Part shown: positions 15,001 through 20,489 of the stretch, piece by piece
Layout: each line of letters begins with the position of its first letter
Position numbering within the stretch: position 1 is the first letter of the stretch
DNA from: Vibrio atlanticus
GTDB lineage: Bacteria > Pseudomonadota > Gammaproteobacteria > Enterobacterales > Vibrionaceae
DNA length: 64,000 nucleotides
Assembly (NCBI RefSeq): GCF_024347315.1
Contig: NZ_AP025460.1
Coordinates: 1,426,001 to 1,490,000 of the forward strand
Reading direction: 5' to 3'
Notes under the pieces: generated by a model
The model's database searches: none
The model's input: only the letters and a program-made list of their open reading frames with translations
Told to the model about the DNA's origin: nothing
Translations under genes and position numbers: made by a program

Positions 15001-17356
15001 AGATGCTCCGTATGTACTGACGCTGAAAGTTGACCAAACACTGCCGGGTGCGCAGGGCGAGTTTGTGCTCCCAAGCACTAATCCTAATGGCGTAACGTTT
15101 GTATTGCAGGCTGATGGCTCACTTGTCATGACAGGTAAAGAAGCTGACATCAATGCAGCGCTAACTAATGGCGAGGTTACGTTCAAACCGGACCCGGATC
15201 AGAACTATCTCAATCAGGGTGGGTTAGTGACCATTAATGCTACGATCGATGACGGTGGTAATAACGGTTTGATTGATGCGGGTGATCCGAATACCGCTCA
15301 AATGAATCAAACTACCTTCACTATTAAAGTGACGGAATATAATGATGCTCCGATAGCGGCCAATGTTGATTTGGGCTCGATTCCGGAAGATGGCCAAATC
15401 GTGATTGTTGAGGGTGACTTGATTACGGCAAGCTCTGATATCGAAAATCATAATCTTACCGTAACAGATATCAGCCTTACTCAAAATCAAGGTCAAGGTC
15501 AGCTTCAGAGGTTTGAGAACATTGCTGGGGCGGATGACAATTCGATTAATGGCCCATACTGGGTGTTCACGGCAGCTGATGATTATAATGGAGACGTCAA
15601 ATTCAATTACTCCATTATCGATGATGGTACAACCGACGGTTCGCCGGACTTCAAAGTGGGCAGTGCGGAAATCAGTCTTGTAGTTACAGAAGTTAACGAC
15701 CAACCAGTGGCAACCGATATTGATTTGGGCACCATGCTTGAAGAAGGTCAGCTAATCATCAAAGCTGAAGACCTGATTACAGCGACGACAGACCCTGAGG
15801 GGCATGCCATTACGGTAACTAAGGTCGAAATCGATCAAGGTCAAGGGCAAATTCAGAAGTTTGAGAACGTTGGTGGGGCGGATGACAATTCGATTAATGG
15901 CCCATACTGGGTATTTACGGCAGCTGATGATTACAATGGCGATGTTACATTCACCTATACAGTAGAAGATAACGGTACAACCAATGGCTCAAATGATTTC
16001 TTAACGGATACCGCGGAAATCAGCGTTGTGGTACAAGGTGTTAACGATACACCTGTTGTTAATGGTGACAATGTCACTGATTTTATTGATGAAGAATCGG
16101 GACAGCTGCTGAGTGGCATCAATGTCAGTGATCCTGATTATGTTGATTCATTTTCTAATGACTTGATGACGGTCACTTTGACGGTGGATTACGGAACGTT
16201 AAATGTGTCGCTGCCTGCCGTGACAACTGTGATGGTGAACGGCAACAACACAGGTTCGGTTATCTTAGTAGGTACGTTGAGCGACCTAAATGCATTAATT
16301 GACACACCGACTAGCCCTGCGGGTGTTTATCTGGATACGAGCCTGTCTCCAACCAATAGCATTGGCTTGGAAGTCATCGCGAAAGATAGCGGAAACCCTT
16401 CTGGTATCGTCATTGAAACCACGCCAGTTATCTATGATATAGCAGTGACTCCTGTGGCGAATGCGCCGACCTTGTCGATTGATACTGCGTCTAACTACGT
16501 CAGAAATATCACCGCTAACCAGTCAGTAAGCGCTAGCGGCGTTCCTTTGGTTGGTATTATTGCTGCCTTGACCGATATTACGGAAGAGCTAACGCTACGT
16601 ATCAGTGATGTGCCTGTTGGTGCTCAAATTACGAGTGATGTGGGTTCAGTGACTGATGTCGGTGGTGGAGTTTGGATTGCCACGGCGGATGCGATTGACA
16701 CTGTGAAAGTGGTCGGGCTTTCTGATACGCCGGGAAGCTACACACTCAAAGTGGAGGCGGTTTCAGAAGAGCTAGATAACAGCGATACTGCAACATCGGC
16801 TTCGATAGACCTCAACTTGAACATTGTGTCTAACGGTGTTGATATCGATTTAGCTACAGAAACCGACGATGTTCAGTTATTGGCAGGGGCTGGCAATATC
16901 GACCTGACAGCGGGATCTGGAAATGATCGTCTGGAAGGAGGTTCGGGTGACGATACGTTAGTTGGCGGTGATGGTAACGACACTCTCATCGGTGGAGACG
17001 GTTCCGATATTCTGACTGGTGGCGACGGTATGGATTCGTTTGTATGGTTCAACATCGAAGATGGTGTCGAAGATACGATTACCGACTTTAGCCTATCTGA
17101 AGGAGACCAACTCGATCTAAGAGAAGTGTTACCTGAGCTGAAAAGTGCCTCACCAGATATAACAACACTGCTGCAACACATTGATGCGAAGGTCGACGGG
17201 GATGATATTGAACTTACGATTAACCCTGATGGCTTAGGCACGACAGAACAAGTGATTGTGGTTGAAGATCTTGCGCCTCAGCTGACGTTAAATGGCACCA
17301 TGCCTTCTGATATTCTGGATGCGCTAGTACAGCAGAATGTTATGACTCACGGTTAA
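20..17356 (+). CDS. Giant LapA-like type I-secreted RTX adhesin
   Basis: A 5778-residue surface adhesin, expected to leave the cell through a type I (LapBCE-like) exporter and stay anchored in the outer membrane. The N-terminus (about residues 1-130) looks like a LapA retention module and carries a TAAG double-alanine site at residues 122-125, the type cut by the periplasmic protease LapG under LapD/c-di-GMP control. The middle is Ig/cadherin-like repeats rich in Asp motifs such as DRDGDD, as expected for Ca2+-stiffened extender domains: five exact 275-residue units (about 752-2126), then a composite array (about 2279-3306), then diverse Ig-like and cadherin-like domains. The C-terminus (about 5615-5778) has GGxGxD nonapeptides (GSGNDRLEGG, GGDGNDTLIG) followed by a VC_A0849-type secretion signal. 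I see no VWA domain or other obvious ligand-binding head. ATG at 20 follows a GGGGGA ribosome site. The exporter and LapD/LapG genes are not in the window. The ligand is unknown. Confidence 0.9.
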   Translation: MDIEVSRQAAVVEAVSGDVVVVTPDGNPKKVLVGDIIRENEIVITANNAELVLGAPNGEVLVGENCVGCIDQELSWADAPIAGEVNFDLEQSDDGAFTDDDIAAIQEAILGGADPTEILEATAAGEGLGSANAGFVTIEYNNIQTQPSTFFETSGLAKEEAEETREEFRTITRSAGGQSISESVTEGSISGNTYPQSITTTETIIAGSLALDPDSFVPDTLSLASLLSELNNDITSSGQVVTFTYDSVANSIVGVQGTDEVLRIDIDATSVGNNIELTLTTTISQSIDHVPSIGGGQVSYTGDQINFAFDIQGEDSAGNPIASPINALVTLFDGVNPSAESVNINNVETSSAPIEGTFSNIGSDKLQSAVFDASALGEFDGLLSDNQNTVARLSDDGTTITLSIQGRGEVVLTISLDTDGTYNFQQFKPIEEVSSDTLSFSLPITVTDFDQDVVTNTIKVDISDGDSPFIINVDGIDVDESGIVGGSQEGTTPVGGIGSITASVFESDIIDHYELEPTEFNTAGALVSNGAAVQLELVSQTNGVRTYEGYVEVNGSRITVFDVKVDSPSLGNYEFTLYESLSHQGSEGELLTFVLPIYAVDADGDRSALSGGSNTPEAAEILISVKDDVVELIDNVVSVDEPTLAGDTVVSYNLFNFEGADGSTIQSLSYDGVEYKLDQNLLPDAAQTFPFTEGVATISLNGDFSFEVARDINHSSSETIVKQFAFLAEDADGDESFSTLDLSITDGQDPVINLVPPVTLSETNLGDGSSPSGNAVSATETITFTAGSDDVASFRIDPNLFNTNDTLKSNGLVVELKEDPQNLGTYIGFVNDGVNPDVPVFTISFSTSTLGEYTFTLLEALDHEDGLANNELSFELPVYAVDTDGDSSQISPLTMTIGDDVQIMKDGVLNIVEPTVADLAAGTVTTATIDVMPDQSADGATITQITYDNTVYTLNQGLTGEQLITVPEGKLFVTLEGEIRFEPNRDLNHTSSEDIVKTIVVTSSDFDKDPVTSTVTLTITDGDIPIINTIPSVSLSESNLADGSAASTVPVSQTETIQFTNQSDNVTSFRIEPSLFNPNDTLKSNGLVVELKADPNTTGAYIGFVKDGANPEVPVFTISFSTSTVGEYTFTLLEALDHADGQAKNDLSFELPVLAVDRDGDDSLMSPLKVTVSDDVQGMQNQTLTITEPTVADLAAGVVTTGTVDVMPVQSADGATITQFVYDGQLRTLVQTDTGEQRFGFTEGTLVITLQGEVRFEPNRDLVHTNNEDIVKTIVVTSSDFDKDPVTSTVTLTITDGDIPIINTIPTVTLSESNLADGAAASTVPVSQTETIQFTNQSDNVTSFRIEPSLFNPNDTLKSNGLVVELKADPNTTGAYIGFVKDGANPEVPVFTISFSTSTVGEYTFTLLEALDHADGQAKNDLSFELPVLAVDRDGDDSLMSPLKVTVSDDVQGMQNQTLSITEPTVADLDAGVVTTNTVDVMPVQSADGATITQFVYDGQLRTLVQSNTGEQRFGFTEGTLVITLQGEVRFEPNRDLVHTNNEDIVKTIVVTSSDFDKDPVTSTVKLTITDGDIPTINTIPSVTLSESNLTDGSAASNTPVSQTEIIQFTDQSDNVTSFRIDPSLFNTNDTLKSNGLVVELKADPNTTGAYIGFVKDGANPEVPVFTISFSSSTVGEYTFTLLEALDHADGQAKNDLSFELPVFAVDRDGDDSLMSPLKVTVNDDVQGMQNQTLTITEPTVADLAAGVVTTGTVDVMPVQSADGATITQFVYDGQLRTLVQTDTGEQRFGFTEGTLVITLQGEVRFEPNRDLNHTSSEDIVKTIVVTSSDFDKDPVTSTVTLTITDGDIPIINTIPSVSLSESNLADGSAASTVPVSQTETIQFTNQSDNVTSFRIEPSLFNPNDTLKSNGLVVELKADPNTTGEYIGFVKDGANPEVPVFTISFSTSTVGEYTFTLLEALDHADGQAKNDLSFELPVYAVDRDGDDSLMSPLKVTVSDDVQGMQNQTLSISEPTVADLAAGTVSTGTVDVMPNQSADGATITKFVYDNQAEKALVQTNTGEQQFIVDEGVLYITLEGDVRFEPNRNLNHSGGDIVKTITVTSEDKDGDEVTSTVTLTISDGAPPVIDNIPPVALAEANLLDGTSPSITVTQTGTMTFTSGSDDVSHFRIDTAQFNTTGDLKSDGLVVQLKEDPLNSDNYIGFVQNGGVQTDIFTITFDSLVLGQYTFTLLEELDHLPVQGNNVQIFTLPVIAVDQDNTDSVIKPLTVTITDDVPVITDTTVASTFVVDEDDLGSVVAQATGSFVTTEGADQVEAYELRNISDLETTLTSGNEAISITEVTGASDTTTYQGATTSGTPIFTFALGNDGSYTFTLLGPLDHEPSSEARNKLPISFDVVAVDSDGDDSNQYQLPIQVIDDVPVMAPPTGETVVDEDDLSGIGSDQSDDTIINGLFTVDEGADGVVKYELVDEDLVLTGLTSDGESLEWLAVSQSGTKFTYVAQTVTSNEAVFEIVFDTSDNSYQFELFKPLKHPDGANENAIDLDFSIVAEDFDQDQSNAIDLKITVTDDVPTITDTTVASTFVVDEDDLGSVVAQATGSFVTTEGADQVEVYELRNVATLETTLTSGNEAISITEVTGAANTTTYQGATTSGTPIFTLALGNDGSYTFTLLGPLNHATGSNDLTIPFNVVAVDGDGDDSNQYQLPIQVIDDVPVMTPPTGETVVDEDDLSGIGSDQSEDTIINGLFTVDEGADGVVKYELVDEDLVLTGLTSDGESLEWLAVSQNGTTFTYVAQTVTSNEAVFEIVFDTSDNSYQFELFKPLKHPDGANENAIDLDFSIVAEDFDQDQSKAIDLKITVTDDVPTITDTTVASTFVVDEGDLGSVIAQATGSFVTTEGADQVEVYELRNISMLEATLSSGNEGIKITEITGAANTTTYQGTTDSSGTPIFTLVLTDDGAYTFTLLGPLNHATTPSNLDKLTMLFDVVAVDGDGDDSNQYVLPIEVLDDAPTITDTTVASTFVVDEDDLGSVVAQATGSFVSTEGADKVEAYELRNISDLEDALTSGNEAISITEVTGGANTTTYQGATISGTPIFTFALGNDGSYTFTLLGPLDHEPSSEARNKLPISFDVVAVDSDGDDSNQYQLPIQVIDDIPEMTPPTGETVVDEDDLSGIGSDQSDDTIINGLFTVDEGADGVVKYELVDEDLVLTGLTSDGESLEWLAVSQSGTKFTYVAQTVTSNEAVFEIVFDTSDNSYQFELFKPLKHPDGANENTIDLDFSIVAEDFDQDQSNAIDLKITVTDDVPLVTTQSITRVEGQGYRGSIVDMFADATDVGADGAALSRIEGITDNGVNIVFRSGTSGPYSSGFDLNSGTQEIRVYEQSNGGVDTRELGRLQINSNGEIEFRANNYLEHVGDEINFSINVTAKDSDSDTSSTPLDITITDRNSSRIVLKVTTFEDAGRDSTIPYATGDEPTFENVQDNQNGLPNAPAQVSLQVNLYDQDNNESIGQLTIKNSNHRGTFYYFENGEYHKLTAEPNGQILFGPPQMQQSFAPNPNEVRQTIATIDNLFFVPDQNFGSNDNGVRINYALEIDNDGTLDHTINSNFRIEIEAVADIATWDDGNSTYQYQVNEDEDNVTLQLNAESQDNSRTETITYELEVVEGDGKFELLDAGGNVLTLTDGVYKIAAADINSTVVNPIDNFSGQIEFKATAVTEETLNSYEDTDNSGANDKTEARSVEQNIIIDVTADADPGKFSVNRIQINEDNIDDPDYIGPLANKDAFTLDEVISMTGSVDTDGSEELFVRISNITEGAVLYFVGTNTAVPIVSGTNYHEIAYSDLANVEVVPTKHSNVDFTFDVTGVVKDTANLSTNPQQVDVEILGTKTVNVEVKGVADTPYGGTNGTDWTAITDGTASGVQTTIQESQNGDSFALLDFTVLSGERKPASGTTPLPDDGSEAITVILSGIPDGVIIEDGDGTVIDLNFVGYETGPGGSPDLSKPIYEANITEAGTTSGIRIRPVDSSTENIHIQGKVIVTENDGHTLSFDQEIRVLVEPIIDTSATYNNVTNGNEDTAINIDWHPEGVDYIDSDEHFTSIKISGIPPGVTPTVNGDVTVVNDGAGTLTITPKDANQTPEQFTQIALANNFIQMTPPTDSSVDFTLTTEVDVEERDHEYVDSSNPGEGIATATVTGTINVIVRPVVETHDGIDNQLIVDDVAGTGSLGTVSADPLTGVLKFTTNSDNPSATDEFVIRYQETDGSSAIEEVDQLVIQLTNNDTNSTPLSDDVLNQLLVIGAFYEGDGRWVVTNEDLFSISAPNGLVFPSGSNGANGLNDINMAIFSTVIDRGDGVEVEASSAARRDGQVTLTFPQVVSGSTQVAADIAMTPNSVVDAIEDTQLDLGSALNSLVTFSGEDASKDLVTIIIDDSVTINPGGTFPISLAGSSEVDFVNGKYVFETTVEQGVPTDFSGLLLNLPADYSGDFRLPLTIVTKDTLSGDEKTLVTDVVIKVAPDAETDPTIEVNVVGSLDDAFNPVDNDGQAGQDQVGYEDTYIQLDFNSTISDQVSGVEGGQEAFTSITLTLDDPSIGAFYDNTGTSLGTSVTFNQAEIAAGALDNVLFRAIENYPTGNDINQVQINVSGTVTDTATYNDSAFPVGTATDSDTFNTSVRFDVVPVVDDVLVSGPGSDPDVIEITGNEDQLISLSGTGPVSIALTDLDGSEQFVSIKFTDVPDGFQMRVDAGSAYTVKNNGGGEWSVQLPQASGLSFDLSEISILPPKNFSGTAEFGVEVFTQESLLGVPTAAANLPSFKLHVVPVGDDVDTNPTDSVTGNEGQNIDIEINATILDKELSATGSGTYTENAPETLRVEVAGVPQDASIYYPDGTTIGSYDPATQLWTLNVPAQSLDKIVFNSGEHNSDTGNALGINGPLQITVRSVDTDADNTEHLGTPTSFNVDLVIDPINDQPTFVNVTNLETTEDSNGVPINNFSIYDIDANFDNPDAPYVLTLKVDQTLPGAQGEFVLPSTNPNGVTFVLQADGSLVMTGKEADINAALTNGEVTFKPDPDQNYLNQGGLVTINATIDDGGNNGLIDAGDPNTAQMNQTTFTIKVTEYNDAPIAANVDLGSIPEDGQIVIVEGDLITASSDIENHNLTVTDISLTQNQGQGQLQRFENIAGADDNSINGPYWVFTAADDYNGDVKFNYSIIDDGTTDGSPDFKVGSAEISLVVTEVNDQPVATDIDLGTMLEEGQLIIKAEDLITATTDPEGHAITVTKVEIDQGQGQIQKFENVGGADDNSINGPYWVFTAADDYNGDVTFTYTVEDNGTTNGSNDFLTDTAEISVVVQGVNDTPVVNGDNVTDFIDEESGQLLSGINVSDPDYVDSFSNDLMTVTLTVDYGTLNVSLPAVTTVMVNGNNTGSVILVGTLSDLNALIDTPTSPAGVYLDTSLSPTNSIGLEVIAKDSGNPSGIVIETTPVIYDIAVTPVANAPTLSIDTASNYVRNITANQSVSASGVPLVGIIAALTDITEELTLRISDVPVGAQITSDVGSVTDVGGGVWIATADAIDTVKVVGLSDTPGSYTLKVEAVSEELDNSDTATSASIDLNLNIVSNGVDIDLATETDDVQLLAGAGNIDLTAGSGNDRLEGGSGDDTLVGGDGNDTLIGGDGSDILTGGDGMDSFVWFNIEDGVEDTITDFSLSEGDQLDLREVLPELKSASPDITTLLQHIDAKVDGDDIELTINPDGLGTTEQVIVVEDLAPQLTLNGTMPSDILDALVQQNVMTHG
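2273..6397 (+). repeat. Five exact 825-bp tandem units inside the adhesin gene
   Basis: Units begin at 2273, 3098, 3923, 4748 and 5573, each exactly 825 bp (275 codons), so changes in copy number keep the frame. Each unit holds an LSE(S/T)NL motif, a TFTLLEALDH motif and Asp-rich turns (VDRDGDDS, SDFDKDP). The first unit is the most diverged. The second and fifth, 2475 bp apart, are almost identical over several hundred bases. A diverged, partial sixth unit follows from 6398. Confidence 0.9.
6854..9937 (+). repeat. Composite A-B-A-B-A-A-B repeat array inside the adhesin gene
   Basis: Module A (starts with DTTVASTFVVDE) begins at about 6854, 7739, 8615 and 9053. Module B (PPTGETVVDEDDL) begins near 7289, 8166 and 9488. 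The A modules resemble DUF5801-type repeats of RTX proteins. The first A-B pair and the last A-B pair are almost identical at the DNA level with a fixed offset of 2199 bp, whereas the middle A-B pair is more diverged. This points to a recent segmental duplication or gene conversion. Confidence 0.85.
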
Positions 17357-17408
17357 CGCTCAATTGATAAGCGCTAGTGATTAGAAGTGAATAACTAAAC
17401 CATAACGA

Positions 17409-17437
17409 AATAGGCCAGCAATGCTGGCCTATTTTTT
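17409..17437 (+). terminator. Rho-independent terminator of the adhesin gene
   Basis: The hairpin pairs AGGCCAGC with GCTGGCCT and is followed by TATTTTTTATT, about 50 bp after the adhesin stop codon. Confidence 0.85.
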
Positions 17438-17456
17438 ATTAAATCTTGCTGAATGA

Positions 17457-17541
17457 GCCCCGATAAACCAATAGCCCCGATAAACCAATAGCCCCGATAA
17501 ACCAATAGCCTCGATAAAACAATAGCCTCGATAAAACAACA
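17457..17541. repeat. Five tandem 17-bp repeats
   Basis: The unit GCCCCGATAAACCAATA occurs three times exactly (17457-17507), then twice as a variant with GCCTCGATAAAACAA (17508-17541). The array sits between two convergent terminators and holds no gene. It looks like a simple slippage minisatellite. Confidence 0.9.
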
Positions 17542-17545
17542 AAAA

Positions 17546-17573
17546 GCCCATGCTGTCGGGGGAAAGCATGGGC
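17546..17573 (-). terminator. Terminator of the minus-strand symporter gene
   Basis: The stem pairs GCCCATGCT with AGCATGGGC. Read on the minus strand it is followed by TTTTTG, about 50 bp beyond the symporter stop at 17623. On the plus strand it is followed by ATTATTTT, so it may work in both directions. Confidence 0.8.
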
Positions 17574-17622
17574 ATTATTTTATGTGTTATATCAGCTAAG
17601 CGAATAGTGTTCTTTCTCTATA

Positions 17623-19392
17623 CTATTTGAGAATCGCTCCATCATTTAGCTTTTTTGCAGGGCTTTTTGCCGCATTAACCAGTAGGATACCAACGGTTAG
17701 TACCATCGAACCACATAGTAGGAACAACAAGCGTCCTGTTGGTTCGTTTGGAATCAGAGCCATTGCTAGGATACCGAAACCTGCTGTGCTGATAAGCTTA
17801 CCAAGCATTGAACGCTGTTTAGTATCTAGGTTTTGTTGCTCTTCACCTTCCGCTACTAATGGTGTGTTCCAGTTAGTGAATAGTTGGTCAACTTCTTTCT
17901 CACGTTCAGGCGATAGGCCTTTGTAGAAGCGAGAAGTTAGCATGAAGTAACCACCAGTAAACACTACGTGAGCAGCTAAGCTAAGACCTACTTTCAAGTC
18001 GCTCCATTCACGGCCAGTAAGCGCTGTTTCCATACCGAATAGGTGCTCGATGTCTTCTGCTTGAAGCGAGATACCGAAGATGTAAGAAACGAAACCACCA
18101 ACCACGAGAGTAGACCAACCAGCCCAGTCAGGCGTCTTACGAATCCACATACCAAGTAGTACAGGGATAAGCATTGGGAAGCCAATTAACGCACCTACGT
18201 TCATTACGATATCGAACAAGCTCAAGTGACGTAGAGAGTTAATGAACAAGCCAATCGCGATGATGATAACACCCATCATAATAGTCGTTAGCTTACTTAC
18301 AATAACCAGCTCTTTCTGAGTCGCATTTTGACGAAGAATCGGGCTGTAGAAGTTCATTACAAAGATGCCAGCGTTACGGTTCAAACCTGAATCCATAGAA
18401 GACATCGTTGCAGCGAACATTGCTGACATAAGAAGACCAACCATACCTGCTGGCATTACGTTCTGTACGAATGCTAGGTAAGCAGCATCACCCGCTTTAT
18501 CACCCATTGAAGCGTACTCTAATGCGAACTCAGGCATGAATGCACTTACGTACCATGGTGGTAGGAACCAAATTAGTGGACCAACAACCATAAGGATACA
18601 TGCTAGGCCTGCCGCTTTACGTGCGTTTTCACTGTCTTTTGCACATAGGTAACGGTAAGCGTTGATGCTGTTGTTCATTACACCGAATTGCTTCACGAAG
18701 ATGAACACAACCCAAAGGATGAAGATGCTCATGTAGTTTAGGTTGTTACCTAACATGAAGTCGCCGTCGAAGTTAGCAACAATGTTAGTTAAGCCACCAC
18801 CGTGGAAGTAAGCCGCAACCGCACAAGTGATTGTCACGGCCATGATTACAAGCATTTGCATGAAGTCAGAAGCAACAACCGCCCAAGAGCCGCCTGTTAC
18901 TGCCATCAATACTAGAACCATACCCGTTACCACAATGGTTGCTTCCATTGGGATGTTGAATACAGCAGCTACGAAGATAGCGAGACCGTTTAGCCAGATA
19001 CCTGCAGAGATAAGACTGTCAGGCATACCTGCCCATGTGAAGAACTGTTCAGACGTTTTACCAAAGCGTTGACGAATGGCTTCGATCGCCGTTACTACAC
19101 GAAGTTGGCGGAACTTTGGAGCGAAGTACATATAGTTCATGAAGTAGCCAAAAGCATTGGCTAGGAATAGGATTACAATAACGAAACCGTCATTGAACGC
19201 GCGTCCTGCGGCACCTGTAAACGTCCATGCTGAAAACTGTGTCATGAAGGCGGTTGCACCAACCATCCACCACAACATTTTGCCGCCCCCTCTGAAGTAA
19301 TCACTTGTAGAGGTGGTGAACTTACGGAACATCCAACCAATCGCGATTAAAAAGAAGAAGTAGGCGAGAACAACAAAAGTATCAATAGTCAT
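17623..19392 (-). CDS. Sodium/solute symporter (SSS family), probable oligoalginate/uronate uptake
   Basis: An inner-membrane Na+-coupled symporter of 589 residues with roughly 14 hydrophobic segments and a C-terminal tail holding a charged linker (residues about 485-525) and two last membrane segments. Near the N-terminus it has the motif FRGGGKMLWWMVGATAFMTQ, shared almost exactly with the second symporter at 38890-40662; the two are close paralogues. Its position beside eda, kdgK, kdgF and the alginate lyases, and a palindromic operator 61 bp upstream of its start, tie it to uptake of alginate oligomers or monouronate, like the Toa symporters described in V. splendidus. The substrate is inferred from context only. 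It has its own promoter region, because a terminator separates it from eda. Confidence 0.88.
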   Translation of the reverse strand: MTIDTFVVLAYFFFLIAIGWMFRKFTTSTSDYFRGGGKMLWWMVGATAFMTQFSAWTFTGAAGRAFNDGFVIVILFLANAFGYFMNYMYFAPKFRQLRVVTAIEAIRQRFGKTSEQFFTWAGMPDSLISAGIWLNGLAIFVAAVFNIPMEATIVVTGMVLVLMAVTGGSWAVVASDFMQMLVIMAVTITCAVAAYFHGGGLTNIVANFDGDFMLGNNLNYMSIFILWVVFIFVKQFGVMNNSINAYRYLCAKDSENARKAAGLACILMVVGPLIWFLPPWYVSAFMPEFALEYASMGDKAGDAAYLAFVQNVMPAGMVGLLMSAMFAATMSSMDSGLNRNAGIFVMNFYSPILRQNATQKELVIVSKLTTIMMGVIIIAIGLFINSLRHLSLFDIVMNVGALIGFPMLIPVLLGMWIRKTPDWAGWSTLVVGGFVSYIFGISLQAEDIEHLFGMETALTGREWSDLKVGLSLAAHVVFTGGYFMLTSRFYKGLSPEREKEVDQLFTNWNTPLVAEGEEQQNLDTKQRSMLGKLISTAGFGILAMALIPNEPTGRLLFLLCGSMVLTVGILLVNAAKSPAKKLNDGAILK

Positions 19393-19453
19393 CTTTTCAG
19401 CCTTTTAAGTTTCATAATTAACTGACACCTAGATTACTCCTTTCGCCTGTCTA

Positions 19454-19466
19454 TTTGTACTACAAT
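19454..19466. promoter_or_regulatory. Putative GntR/FadR-type operator of the first symporter
   Basis: The sequence TTTGTA-C-TACAAT matches the shared locus palindrome ATTGTAnTACAAT in 12 of 13 positions and fits the FadR-family pattern TnGTnnnACnA. It lies 61 bp upstream of the symporter ATG, nearly the same distance as the equivalent site of the second symporter. Confidence 0.6.
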
Positions 19467-19727
19467 ATGTCTTTAGCGTGATCTGGGGCGCATGTTTATT
19501 TCATCATAGATGGCACTTAAAGCCGTTTAAGAGCTTAATTTTTTGCAATTATTTCAAACTTCATCGTTGTCGTCGGATAAATGCTTGAAAGTAAGCATTT
19601 AAAATAATAATACAAATATCCATGTGGTTATAGGGGTTAGTTGAGCGAGCGTGTTGATTTAGAAGTGACAAAACTCTAATAAGTATGGTTAAAAATAAAA
19701 TAGGTGTGTCCACTTTATATCACGTAA

Positions 19728-19754
19728 TAAAAAAGCGAGCACAGAGCTCGCTTT
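19728..19754 (-). terminator. Terminator of the kdgF-kdgK-eda operon
   Basis: On the minus strand the stem AAAGCGAGC/GCTCGCTTT is closed by a 5-nt loop and followed by a run of T, 36 bp past the eda stop codon. Confidence 0.9.
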
Positions 19755-19789
19755 CGTCGTTGAACAAGTGTCAGCCGGTTAACGCGAAC

Positions 19790-20416
19790 CTATCTATTGA
19801 CTAGCTCGACAGCGTCACGAACAAGCTTGCCTAGTTCGTCCCACTTACCTTCGTCGATAAGGTTAGTTGGAACCATCCAAGTACCGCCACACGCAAGAAC
19901 AGAAGGGATCGATAGGTATTCATCTACATTCTTCAAGCTTACGCCACCAGTAGGCATAAATTTAACAGGGTAAACCGCTGTTAGTGCTTTAAGCATACCT
20001 GTACCGCCAGAAGGCTCAGCAGGAAAGAACTTCAACGTGCGAAGGCCCATTTCCATTGCTTGTTCAACTAGGCTTGGGTTGTTAACACCCGGTACGATTG
20101 CAACACCTTTGTCGATACAGTATTGAACAGTACGTGGGTTAAAACCTGGGCTTACGATGAAATCAACGCCAGCTTCGATAGATGCGTCAACTTGCTCGTT
20201 ACTCAGTACAGTACCTGAACCGATTAGCATGTCTGGGAATTCTTTACGCATGATACGAATCGCTTCGATTGCACATTCTGTACGCAGTGTGATTTCTGCA
20301 CATGGCATGCCGTTTTCAACCAGTGCTTTGCCTAGGGGGATGGCATCTTCAGCACGGTTGATAGCGATTACAGGGATTACTTTTAGGTTTGCTAGTTGTT
20401 CATTTAATGTAGTCAT
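19790..20416 (-). CDS. eda: KDPG/KHG aldolase
   Basis: Class I aldolase that splits 2-keto-3-deoxy-6-phosphogluconate into pyruvate and glyceraldehyde-3-phosphate in the cytosol, the last step of the alginate route coded here. The 208-residue length is typical for Eda. The Schiff-base lysine is K129 in the motif TLKFFPAE, and the catalytic Glu is E41 in EITLRTE. The phosphate-binding glycines lie in GGVSLKN. It is the last gene of a minus-strand run kdgF-kdgK-eda, 73 bp after kdgK, and is closed by a clear terminator. The short gaps suggest co-transcription from the operator-bearing promoter upstream of kdgF. Confidence 0.95.
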   Translation of the reverse strand: MTTLNEQLANLKVIPVIAINRAEDAIPLGKALVENGMPCAEITLRTECAIEAIRIMRKEFPDMLIGSGTVLSNEQVDASIEAGVDFIVSPGFNPRTVQYCIDKGVAIVPGVNNPSLVEQAMEMGLRTLKFFPAEPSGGTGMLKALTAVYPVKFMPTGGVSLKNVDEYLSIPSVLACGGTWMVPTNLIDEGKWDELGKLVRDAVELVNR

Positions 20417-20489
20417 GAATTCTTTCTCACGTTAATAATGGGTCTGCTTTCAACTAAGCAAACCCTTGATTAATAGTTAAAGTGCGCAA

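Larger units (their letters stand above)
19393..19789. other. Intergenic promoter/terminator region between eda and the symporter
   Basis: No credible gene is visible. The region holds the eda operon terminator (19728-19754) and the symporter's operator-like palindrome (19454-19466). An AATAATACAAATAT stretch near 19604 resembles one upstream of the KdgM gene (near 37640). Confidence 0.7.

Noticed and set aside
1231..17241. Many open frames on the minus strand and other frames across the adhesin gene
   Set aside because: They recur with the 825-bp repeat period and are antisense shadows of the repetitive coding sequence; none has a ribosome site or recognisable family.
17457..17541. CRISPR-like look of the short tandem repeats
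   Set aside because: The 17-bp units are directly joined with no spacers, and no cas genes are near.
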